Assembly: GCA_030612585.1 (NCBI GenBank)
Contig: JAUWNP010000104.1
Coordinates: 1-15,326, forward strand
Direction: 5' to 3'
DNA length: 15,326 nucleotides
Source: Anaerolineae bacterium
Lineage (GTDB): Bacteria > Chloroflexota > Anaerolineae > B4-G1
Of the stretch, positions 7,479 through 13,521 are shown one piece after another; position 1 is the stretch's first letter; each line of letters opens with the position of its first letter. A model generated the notes under the pieces. It was not told the origin of the DNA, made no database searches, and was given only the letters and a program-made list of their open reading frames with translations. A program made the translations under genes and the position numbers.

Positions 7479-9354
7479 TGCCCACCAACGCAGCAAGCCC
7501 CAACTGTTCCCATGTCTCCGCCGTGGGCAAGCCCCGCGCGTCCCACCCGCGCAGGTGATAATAGCGATCCAGCAGCCAGTCCTGGTCAGCGCGGGAGAGG
7601 AGGTGCCCGACTCCCATCCCGTCCGGCATAGGTGTCTCCGAAAAGCGCCGGGGAAGGTAGTCCGCCCGGCGATCCACACCCAATTGGGCGCTGAAAGCCC
7701 GGCTGATATTCCAGATGCGCTCACCGACCGTGCACAGCCGGTCATACGTCCACTCCTGGCCACTGGCTGCGCTGAGAAGATTCGGGAGATCGTCTGTGAG
7801 CAGGCCAATGCCATACGGGAACTGGCACACCCCCAGACACTCCTGCGCCGCCTTCTCATCCTGTTGCCGTTTGACAAACTCGGCCTTCTGCTCCAGGCTG
7901 AACCAGGGCAGCACGCCGGACGCCTCACGGCCAAAGGGATAGGTGCGCAGGTGACAAGCGCCCCGGTCGGAGGTCATGTAGGCCAGGGCCATGCCGGGCG
8001 AAACCCGAGGGTCATAGGCAGGGAACTCCAGCCCCTTCACCTCGGGGGCCAATTGGGGAATACCCAACGCCTGGCCCGCCGAGCGTGCCCCTTCGGCCAG
8101 GATGTCGCCGACGCCCTCACGGCGCGCGATCCGACGGAGCAAGTCAACGACCATGTCGCCTCGCCCCCCCTCTTTCCCCCCCATCGGGGGTGATGAGGGG
8201 GGGGAGAGTCCTAACTCGTCCCACGAGATCAACCCCTCGTCAGCAGCGCCGAGCACCATCCCCACCACCACGCCGGCCGAGATGGTGTCCATCCCGGCCT
8301 CGTTGCATAGGAGATTGGCGTGAATGATGGCCTGAGGGTCGTCAACGAGGCAGTTGGCCCCGAACAGTGCGGCCGTTTCGTACTCCGGGCCTTCGATTGC
8401 ACCCGCTTCCCGCCATCTCGTGCCCTTGGAACAAGCCATCGGGCAGTTGGCGCAGGCCAGGCGGGTCTCCACGAGTTCATCGAAGACGAGCGAGTTGATC
8501 CGATCAACACCCTCGAATACTCCCCGCGTGAAGTTGGCAACCGGGACGATCCCCAGTGTGTGGAGACCATCCAGCGACCCTATCGTCCCGTGCTGTCGTT
8601 TGTGATCCACCCACTCGTTTTGGAAGATCTGTTTCAGGGCTGCGTCTACGGCAGCCATAAACGTCTCGGGATCGGCTACTGGTAGGGCGCGCGTGCCACG
8701 CACGGCGATGGCCTTGACCCGCTTGGAACCGAGGACGGCACCCAGACCGCCACGCCCGATCTGGCGCGAATAGTCATTGCTCACACAGGCGAACTTGACC
8801 AACCGCTCACCGGCCGGCCCGATGCTGGCAATGCGGAAACACGGGTCGCCCAGTTCGTCCCGCAGGGTCGTTTCGGTCTCGTAGATCGAGCGGCCCCACA
8901 GATGGGAGGCGTCGCGGAACTGCACCTTCACCCCCCCCACCCCCCCCGAAGCGGAGGGGAGTCCTTCACCACTACCGCCATGGATAACCACTGCCACGGG
9001 CCGAGCCGACTGCCCCTCCAGGATAACCAGATCGTGGCCGGTGAGTCTGAGTTCCGGCCCAAAGTGACCGCCAGCGTTGCTGTCCAGGTAGATGCCCGTC
9101 AGAGGTGACTTGGTGACCATCTCGTACCTGGACGCGGCAGGGACCAACGTACCGCTGAGCGCCCCAGGAGCGATGAAGACCTTGTTCTCCGGCCCCAGGG
9201 GATCTACCTGCGGGGCGACTTCGCGATACAAGTAGTAGGTGCCCAGGCCCTTACCCCCCACGAAAGCATCTATCACCTCGGTCGGAATCTCCTCGACCGA
9301 GGCTTTGTGGTGAGTCAGGTCAATGCGTAGCAGTCGATGAAAGCAGATGTGCAT
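7462..9354 (-). CDS. Tungsten-type aldehyde ferredoxin oxidoreductase
   Basis: A 630-residue AOR-family enzyme, which oxidises aldehydes to acids with a bis-tungstopterin cofactor and one [4Fe-4S] cluster, or runs in reverse. The N-terminal domain carries the usual opening (LLRIDL, FVGGKGLGTYYL at 31-42) and the pterin-binding stretch around GHFGPELR (96-103) and GRGGLGAVLGSKRVKAIAV (200-218). Cluster ligands are C301, C304 and C308 in CANCPMAC and C510 in ECLGVC, the counterpart of the DxxGLC motif; the aspartates of the two classical DxxG motifs appear as N351 and E505. EGPEYE (321-326) holds the conserved active-site glutamate. Three repeat-derived tracts lie in the protein: residues 132-142, ~383-400 and the last five residues. 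The ATG at 9354 has no clear ribosome binding site, but no better start is visible and the N-terminus matches the family. The ferredoxin gene follows directly. The substrate is unknown. Confidence 0.92.
   Translation of the reverse strand: MHICFHRLLRIDLTHHKASVEEIPTEVIDAFVGGKGLGTYYLYREVAPQVDPLGPENKVFIAPGALSGTLVPAASRYEMVTKSPLTGIYLDSNAGGHFGPELRLTGHDLVILEGQSARPVAVVIHGGSGEGLPSASGGVGGVKVQFRDASHLWGRSIYETETTLRDELGDPCFRIASIGPAGERLVKFACVSNDYSRQIGRGGLGAVLGSKRVKAIAVRGTRALPVADPETFMAAVDAALKQIFQNEWVDHKRQHGTIGSLDGLHTLGIVPVANFTRGVFEGVDRINSLVFDELVETRLACANCPMACSKGTRWREAGAIEGPEYETAALFGANCLVDDPQAIIHANLLCNEAGMDTISAGVVVGMVLGAADEGLISWDELGLSPPSSPPMGGKEGGRGDMVVDLLRRIARREGVGDILAEGARSAGQALGIPQLAPEVKGLEFPAYDPRVSPGMALAYMTSDRGACHLRTYPFGREASGVLPWFSLEQKAEFVKRQQDEKAAQECLGVCQFPYGIGLLTDDLPNLLSAASGQEWTYDRLCTVGERIWNISRAFSAQLGVDRRADYLPRRFSETPMPDGMGVGHLLSRADQDWLLDRYYHLRGWDARGLPTAETWEQLGLAALVGKKPGF
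8160..8208. repeat. G/C-tract imperfect palindrome inside the AOR gene
   Basis: C-tracts at 8164-8170 and 8176-8182 face G-tracts at 8186-8190 and 8197-8204, so that folded-back structures with short loops are possible. On the coding strand the tract encodes AOR residues ~383-400 (LSPPSSPPMGGKEGGRGD), low-complexity sequence in a loop before the conserved helix of DLLRRIARREG. AOR relatives have a shorter, different loop here. It is distinct from the 33-bp element at 8930. Confidence 0.7.
8930..8962. repeat. 33-bp GC-rich element, copy B, inside the AOR gene
   Basis: Identical over all 33 bases to the copy at 1973-2005 and in the same orientation and reading frame. It encodes AOR residues 132-142 (LPSASGGVGGV) at a turn between two strands, just before the conserved RDASHLWG motif (147-154). 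Neighbouring codons in the two genes are unrelated, so the similarity stops at the element's edges. Confidence 0.9.
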
Positions 9355-9383
9355 TTGTTTGCAGTTGCTTTATGTGCTATAAT
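9355..9383 (+). promoter_or_regulatory. Extended -10 promoter for the toxin-antitoxin remnant
   Basis: A perfect -10 hexamer TATAAT at 9378-9383 is preceded by TGC, giving an extended -10. A weak -35 (TTGTTT, 9355-9360) lies 17 bases upstream. Transcription would start near 9390, which rules out the upstream ATG at 9337 as the antitoxin start. The -35 directly abuts the AOR start codon on the opposite strand. Confidence 0.65.
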
Positions 9384-9441
9384 TGCTGACGATGGTCAAG
9401 AGGTGCTTGCAGGGTCAGTGCCAATGAGAGAATTGATACCT

Positions 9442-9660
9442 ATGCCTCAAACAGCGTTGAAATATGACATCGAAGTGGTGGAAGAAGGAAGATTGGATTT
9501 GCGCGTTCCGCTTCCGGTCGGCGCACGTGTCACCGTCTTTGTGATTGAAGAGGTGACTGAGAAGTTCGCCGGTTCCTTCGATGACTTGCTGGCTGCCTCT
9601 CAGAGTAGTCTGGGTTTCTGGGACAATCCTTTCGACGACGAGGACTGGAATAATGCCTAG
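9442..9660 (+). CDS. Antitoxin of a MazF/PemK-type toxin-antitoxin pair
   Basis: A 72-residue acidic protein from the ATG at 9442; the in-frame ATG at 9424 (78 residues) is equally plausible because neither has a strong ribosome binding site. The N-terminal half (KYDIEVVEEGRLDLRVPLPVGARVTVFVIEE) looks like a small strand-rich DNA-binding or dimerisation domain. The C-terminal tail, with FDDLL, LGFWDNPFDDEDWN and many acidic residues, has the look of the disordered toxin-wrapping tail seen in antitoxins encoded upstream of PemK/MazF or VapC toxins. Its stop overlaps the toxin ATG by eight bases, which suggests translational coupling. It is the only intact plus-strand gene in the window. The family call rests on the following toxin remnant and the tail. 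Confidence 0.65.
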   Translation: MPQTALKYDIEVVEEGRLDLRVPLPVGARVTVFVIEEVTEKFAGSFDDLLAASQSSLGFWDNPFDDEDWNNA

Positions 9661-9790
9661 GCAGGGTGACATTGTACTCATCCCAATTCCATTCACTGAC
9701 CTTTCCTCACAGAAGCGGCGCCCTCGCGTCGTTGAACGCCTGGTCGCCCAGACCTGCCTGGTCGGTGACCATGGCGAAGGACATGTCTGA
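9653..9790 (+). pseudogene. MazF/PemK-like toxin, truncated after ~27 codons
   Basis: The ATG at 9653-9655 overlaps the antitoxin stop. The first 27 residues (MPRQGDIVLIPIPFTDLSSQ, then KRRPRVV) match the start of MazF/PemK endoribonucleases: the basic N-terminus, the GDIVLIPIPFTD strand and the KRRP motif that precedes the next strand. After V27 (9731-9733) the frame runs antisense through the BMP lipoprotein gene and stops after 45 codons, with no further MazF sequence. The strands and catalytic residues of the C-terminal three quarters are missing, so the product cannot be an active ribonuclease. The break coincides with the truncated end of the convergent BMP gene. Confidence 0.72.
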
Positions 9791-9940
9791 GGCGTCCGCT
9801 GCGGGTTCCTCCACAGGTTCTGCTGTGGGTTCCTCTACTGCCGGTTCTTGGGTGGGTTCTTCGGTGGCCGCAGGCCCACAAGCGGACAACAGCATTGCCA
9901 CCACGAGCAACAAGATCATTAACTTGGTCAGGTGTTTCAT
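9707..9940 (-). pseudogene. BMP-family ABC transporter substrate-binding lipoprotein, N-terminal fragment
   Basis: The ATG at 9938-9940 has AGGAGGT nine bases upstream. The 77-residue product opens with a lipoprotein signal peptide (MKHLTKLMILLLVVAMLLSAC, lipobox LSAC, lipidated C21). A low-complexity linker of E, P, T and A residues (22-50) follows, then the first strand and loop of a BMP/PnrA/Med fold (FAMVTDQAGLGDQAFND, ~55-71), which resembles the VTDxGGxxDKSFN signature of nucleoside-binding lipoproteins. Homology ends at about 9728 and the frame stops six codons later in toxin-derived sequence. Normal members exceed 300 residues, so this copy cannot bind ligand. It is the last gene of the catabolic operon and probably once led into ABC permease genes. 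Start signals look intact, so a short lipopeptide may still be made. Confidence 0.75.
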
Positions 9941-9984
9941 CTCTTTTCTACCTCCTATTTGGTGTGCTTTTCACGAAAGGCAAG

Positions 9985-10011
9985 ATATTACTTTTCTACA
10001 ACACAGTCCAA
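9985..10011 (-). promoter_or_regulatory. Possible promoter upstream of the BMP lipoprotein fragment
   Basis: On the minus strand, TTGGAC (10006-10011) is followed 15 bases later by TAATAT (9985-9990). The hexamers are fair but the spacing is short, so this is a weak prediction. It lies in the 167-base gap between the M20 stop and the lipoprotein start. Confidence 0.3.
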
Positions 10012-10058
10012 TAGTCACCACCTCCCTTCACGTTTGCTTGCTCGGAGGAACACTACAG

Positions 10059-10134
10059 CGAATTGGGAAACAAACGAATTCTCTCCCATCTGGCCATTCG
10101 TTCCCTTCTAAATTCGTTCCTTTCCTAATTCGTT
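10059..10134. repeat. AACGAATT-type repeats, direct and inverted, at the 3' end of the M20 gene
   Basis: On the minus strand, 16-bp units AACGAATTAGGAAAGG (10119-10134) and AACGAATTTAGAAGGG (10103-10118) are followed by a partial AACGAAT unit (10096-10102). Inverted copies lie at 10059-10080. The first two units encode the last residues of the M20 protein (NNELGKERI) and supply its TAG stop. The direct and inverted copies could pair into a hairpin after the M20 gene. This array fills about half of the 167-base gap before the lipoprotein gene. Confidence 0.8.
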
Positions 10135-11379
10135 GTTGTGTCCCGCCGCCTCCAATGCAATCCCCACGTACACCCGCGTTGCGTCCAGAAGTTGCGAAAT
10201 GCTGAGTCGTTCCTCGTCTGTGTGACACAGGCGACTGTCTCCTGGGCCATAATGGACGGTGGGAATATCCAGGTCATTGATGAGGAAGTCCATTTCGTTG
10301 TAGCCATCGGTGAAACAAACCTCCACCGGACAGCCAACGACGGCGGCGTGGTGTCGCGCTACCAGATCTCGGAGGGGCGCATCCGCCGGAGTGACCGCCG
10401 GATGGAGGCCTCGTTCGCGGATCGGCTCCCAGTTCCAGTCTGGGCGGGCGACACTCAGAGTACTTTCCACCGGAGAATCACCCTCGGCTAAACGGTCAAG
10501 GATGGCCTGCACTGCCCCCAACACCGCCTCCTGCTCTTCGCCCGGCACGGTGCGCCGATCAAACCACAGCAGACACTCATCCGGCACGATGTTGTAGGCC
10601 CGACCGCCCTTGATGACACCCAGGTTCAGGCTGCCCTTGACCGGTCCGTATCCTGGAACATTATACACTGGATAATCCAGTTCTTCAAGCGCCCTCACCA
10701 CTTGCATCGCCCGATGAACAGCGTTGACCCCCAACCAGGGGCGTGCCCCGTGGGCTGCCCTCCCCTGAACATGGATTTGGAAAGGGGTCGTGCCTTTGCA
10801 GCCAATCACCAGTCGCAGGCCGCTCGGCTCAGTGACCACAGCCCGGCGGATATTGCCGCGGCCGATCTCCGACCGTGCTATCTGCTCGACGAGCGTCATA
10901 CTCCCCCGGTGCTCCGACTCCTCATCCACGACCAAGGCCAACCCCAGACTGCTCTCCAGGTGGACACCCGACCGGGCGATGAACGCCAGGGCCATAACCG
11001 CCGCAGCCAGTCCCCCTTTCTGATCCACCGAACCCCGGCCCCAGATATGATCGTCCGTCACCTCAGCGGATAGAGGATCAGTCATCGCGCTATACGGAAC
11101 GGTATCCATGTGCGCATGGAAGAGTAGACCAAGGTCAGGATCGTCGCCAGGGAGAACGGCCAACACGTTGTACCGGCCCGCCGCCACCTCCTGCAACTCC
11201 ACCCGCAGGCCAAACTCCTCCAAAGCGTGAGCCAAGAATCGGCCCAGAGCGCCCTCTTCTCCGGTGACGCTGGGCTGGCGGATGATTGCCTGGGTGAATT
11301 GTATCACCTCGTCTGGTGAGAAATCAGGAGAGAAACCAGGTTTTTCGGAAAAAACCTGGTTTCTTAGGGGGTCGGCCAC
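10108..11379 (-). CDS. M20-family metallohydrolase (ArgE/DapE/YgeY-like deacylase or peptidase)
   Basis: A cytoplasmic di-zinc amidohydrolase of 423 residues. The start chosen is the GTG at 11377-11379, because GGAGGT lies six bases upstream; an ATG at 11394 is the alternative. Metal and catalytic residues are visible: H90 and D92 in FHAHMDTVP, D119 in GRGSVDQKGG, E153/E154 in VVDEESEHRG, E184 in VVTEPSG, and the late histidine in LCHTDEER. A dimerisation domain (~195-310) includes VQGRAAHGARPWLGVNA. Family members remove acyl groups from amino acids (ArgE, DapE) or cleave small peptides; YgeY belongs to a purine/selenium-related cluster in E. coli. The gene overlaps the amidohydrolase gene upstream by 16 bases, so it should be translated with it. 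The first ~17 residues come from a palindromic repeat and the last nine from an AACGAATT repeat. The substrate cannot be told from sequence. Confidence 0.85.
   Translation of the reverse strand: MADPLRNQVFSEKPGFSPDFSPDEVIQFTQAIIRQPSVTGEEGALGRFLAHALEEFGLRVELQEVAAGRYNVLAVLPGDDPDLGLLFHAHMDTVPYSAMTDPLSAEVTDDHIWGRGSVDQKGGLAAAVMALAFIARSGVHLESSLGLALVVDEESEHRGSMTLVEQIARSEIGRGNIRRAVVTEPSGLRLVIGCKGTTPFQIHVQGRAAHGARPWLGVNAVHRAMQVVRALEELDYPVYNVPGYGPVKGSLNLGVIKGGRAYNIVPDECLLWFDRRTVPGEEQEAVLGAVQAILDRLAEGDSPVESTLSVARPDWNWEPIRERGLHPAVTPADAPLRDLVARHHAAVVGCPVEVCFTDGYNEMDFLINDLDIPTVHYGPGDSRLCHTDEERLSISQLLDATRVYVGIALEAAGHNNELGKERI
11331..11364. repeat. Palindrome AGAAACCAGG..CCTGGTTTCT, copy 2, at the amidohydrolase/M20 junction
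   Basis: A 15-bp perfect stem (11331-11345 with 11350-11364) and a 4-base CGGA loop; same family as the palindrome at 7444-7478. It directly abuts the amidohydrolase stop codon (11364-11366) and encodes M20 residues ~6-17 (RNQVFSEKPGFS). A very stable hairpin would form in the mRNA just inside the start of the M20 gene. Confidence 0.88.
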
Positions 11380-12713
11380 CCGTTCACCTCCCATAGTTTG
11401 ACTGCCTCCGCCTGCGTCTTGGCCCGCACCTCGTCCTCATCAACCAGCAGGAACTCGCCGTCCTTCATCACCACCTGGCCATCAATAACCACGGTGCTGA
11501 CGTCCACACGCTCGCACGTGCCGACGAGGTAGTTCGCCACGTTGACCTCGAACAAGGGCACCGTGGAGCGGTCATTGATCAGCACCACGTCGGCCTTCTT
11601 CCCGACCTCCAGTGAACCGATCTGATCCTCCATTTGCAGGACTTTCGCGCCTTCGATGGTCGCCATACGGAGCATCTGCTGATCGGGGAACATCTCCAGG
11701 TCCTCGTACTTGATGCGGTGGATCATCTGGGCCGTGCGCATGATCTCGAACATCGAGTGCGTCTGGCCGTCCGTGCCCAGCCCGACCGTGACACCTGCCG
11801 TGATGAAGGGCATCATATCGGGCCAGAAGCCAAAGATGGCGTTTGACTCCGCGTTATGCGCGATCTTGACGTCGTATTTCTTGAAAATAGCCGGGTCTTT
11901 CCAGGGGTCGAGATAACTGCAATGGAACAGGATCAGGTCTGGTCGTAGGAAGCCAATGTCCTCCAGATAGGCCGTAGGGCGCAGGCCAAAACGCCGGGTC
12001 GTGTCGTAGACGTGATAGCGGTCGTCGGCCATGTGCATCATCACCCCGGCGCCGATCTCGTCAGCCGTGGCACACACCTTCTGCAGGAGTTCGGTCGAGC
12101 AGGTGAACGTGGTGTGGACGCCGATGCGCCCCGTGACCCGGTTGTTGCGCGCCTGGGCCTTTTTGATAAAGTTGACATTCTCCTCCAACCCCAGACGCGC
12201 GTTCTCCTCGCTGATGCGCCCTGTGGTTTCGAAGGACAGAACCGCCCGCATGCCGGATTCCAGCGCCGCCTTGTCCACAGCATCCAGAGCGCCAGGCAGG
12301 GCATAAGACCCCTCGGCCGTGTCGGTAGTGGTCGTCATCCCGCTGCGGATGTGCTCAATCATATTAGCCAGCGTGCCGACGTACATCTGCTCCTGGGTCA
12401 CCCGGTCCTCCAGCAGCGGGAGCCAGAATCGTTCCATCCAAGAGATGAAGGAGAAGTCCACGTTGTCGAATCCAGAAGCAGGAATACTCCGCACCACCGA
12501 GCTATATAGGTGGTTGTGACAACTCACGAAGCCCGGAATGACCACCTTGCCCGATGCATCAATAACCTCTGCCCCCTCTTTCTCGCCCACCTCGGTGGCC
12601 GGGCCGACTTCTTTGATGATATTGTCCTCGACGTAGACACTGCCATTACGGAAGATACGATCCTCTGAGTCGACCGTAACCACCAGTCCTCCCTTGACAA
12701 GGATCTTGCTCAT
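11364..12713 (-). CDS. SsnA-like amidohydrolase/deaminase
   Basis: A 449-residue metal-dependent hydrolase of the chlorohydrolase/ATZ-TRZ group of the amidohydrolase superfamily. The ATG at 12711-12713 has AAAGGAGG five bases upstream; a longer frame upstream starts inside a repeat. The N-terminal small β-domain leads into PGFVSCHNHLYSS with metal ligands H66 and H68. Further ligands are H227 in MMHMADD, H264 in LFHCSYLD and D315 in GLGTDGQTHS. The HNHLYSS start, the GMRAVLSFETTGR stretch (154-166), LGLEENVNFI (174-183) and the C-terminal VIDGQVVMKDGEF region resemble SsnA, a protein of selenium/purine catabolic clusters, more than guanine or SAH deaminases; this is a comparison from memory. 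The likely reaction is hydrolytic deamination or ring opening of a nitrogenous substrate. It is followed by a 16-base overlap with the M20 gene. Confidence 0.83.
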   Translation of the reverse strand: MSKILVKGGLVVTVDSEDRIFRNGSVYVEDNIIKEVGPATEVGEKEGAEVIDASGKVVIPGFVSCHNHLYSSVVRSIPASGFDNVDFSFISWMERFWLPLLEDRVTQEQMYVGTLANMIEHIRSGMTTTTDTAEGSYALPGALDAVDKAALESGMRAVLSFETTGRISEENARLGLEENVNFIKKAQARNNRVTGRIGVHTTFTCSTELLQKVCATADEIGAGVMMHMADDRYHVYDTTRRFGLRPTAYLEDIGFLRPDLILFHCSYLDPWKDPAIFKKYDVKIAHNAESNAIFGFWPDMMPFITAGVTVGLGTDGQTHSMFEIMRTAQMIHRIKYEDLEMFPDQQMLRMATIEGAKVLQMEDQIGSLEVGKKADVVLINDRSTVPLFEVNVANYLVGTCERVDVSTVVIDGQVVMKDGEFLLVDEDEVRAKTQAEAVKLWEVNGWPTP

Positions 12714-12735
12714 CTGCCCCTCCTTTCCCATGTAC

Positions 12736-12763
12736 CATTTGTCATTTGTCATTTGCCATTTTT
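12736..12763. repeat. Tandem 7-bp repeats (CATTTGT) at the 3' end of the aldolase gene
   Basis: CATTTGT at 12736 and 12743, CATTTGC at 12750 and a degenerate CATTTTT at 12757. On the coding strand this is ATGACAAATGACAAATGGC-like sequence: it encodes the last aldolase residues (MANDK) and includes its TGA stop (12742-12744). It sits between the aldolase and the ribosome binding site of the amidohydrolase gene. Confidence 0.75.
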
Positions 12764-13521
12764 AATTTCCTGATCCCACTGGCCGCGCCGTTGCGCAAGA
12801 AGTTGATATCCTTTGAATAGCACATCAATTGCATACCCCGTCGCTGCCACTCGGCCAGCCAATCCAGATCGCCGATGTGGATACCGCAGGGCACCTTCAA
12901 CCTCAAAGCGGCGTCCAGCACGTGCTGGATGGGTTCTTCCAGGGCCCCCAGCATGTCGTCGTCTCGCACACCCAGGCTGAGCGCCAGATCGTTCGGCCCA
13001 AGGATCGCAGCGCCCACACCCGGTACGGATAGTAGATCGTCAATGTCCTCTACCGCCCGCTCGCGCTCAATCTGGATGATGATGAGATTATTCTCATTGG
13101 CCTCCTCGGTAAAATCCCATAACTTCTCACGGTCGAAATCATTATGGCCTTTGTCCACCGAACATCCGCGATCACCGGCGGGTGGGTACATAGTGCACTC
13201 GATGATCCGCTCAACCTGAGTCTTCGTCTCCACGCGGGGGATCATAATTCCCTGTGCACCAGCGTCAAGGGGCCGGCACATCAGGTGATACGCCGCGTTC
13301 GGCACCCGCACCAGGGGCGTCACGCCTGCCAGACGCGTGACCTGTACCACGTCAGCGATGGTCTCCATATTGAACGGTCCGTGCTCCATGTCGAAAAAGA
13401 GAAAATCGCAACCAGCCAGCGCCATGATCTGACCGATGGCAGGCAGGCGCACGGCCTGGATCATCGTCCCGTAGGCAGGCTTTCCATGTCGAAGTTGCTC
13501 CCGTAGTGCATTTTGTCTCAC
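12742..13521 (-). CDS. HpcH/HpaI-family class II aldolase
   Basis: A 259-residue metal-dependent pyruvate aldolase, normal length for the family. The GTG start at 13519-13521 is preceded seven bases upstream by AAGGAG and overlaps the dehydrogenase stop by four bases (GTGA), so translation is probably coupled. Residues matching HpaI are present: H47 in DMEHGPF (H45), R72 in VRVPN (R70), E152 in IQIERE (E149, metal) and D178 in LGPNDLALSLG (D175, metal). Family members reversibly cleave 4-hydroxy-2-oxoacids into pyruvate or a related oxoacid plus an aldehyde. Together with the preceding hydroxyacid dehydrogenase it could process a 2-hydroxy-/2-oxoacid, and the aldehyde released could in principle feed the AOR encoded further along. 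The substrate is unknown. The C-terminal few residues derive from a 7-bp repeat. Confidence 0.88.
   Translation of the reverse strand: MRQNALREQLRHGKPAYGTMIQAVRLPAIGQIMALAGCDFLFFDMEHGPFNMETIADVVQVTRLAGVTPLVRVPNAAYHLMCRPLDAGAQGIMIPRVETKTQVERIIECTMYPPAGDRGCSVDKGHNDFDREKLWDFTEEANENNLIIIQIERERAVEDIDDLLSVPGVGAAILGPNDLALSLGVRDDDMLGALEEPIQHVLDAALRLKVPCGIHIGDLDWLAEWQRRGMQLMCYSKDINFLRNGAASGIRKLKMANDK

Noticed and set aside
7009..8193. A 394-codon plus-strand frame across the ferredoxin and the AOR end
   Set aside because: It is antisense to two genes with unmistakable cysteine and AOR motifs. It has no family features and no ribosome binding site of note.
7450..9354. Selenocysteine in AOR or the hydroxylase
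   Set aside because: Neither gene has an in-frame TGA within conserved sequence, and the AOR cysteines are encoded normally.
9337..9441. Longer antitoxin starting at 9337
   Set aside because: That start lies upstream of the TATAAT promoter and overlaps the AOR start, so it would not be on the transcript.
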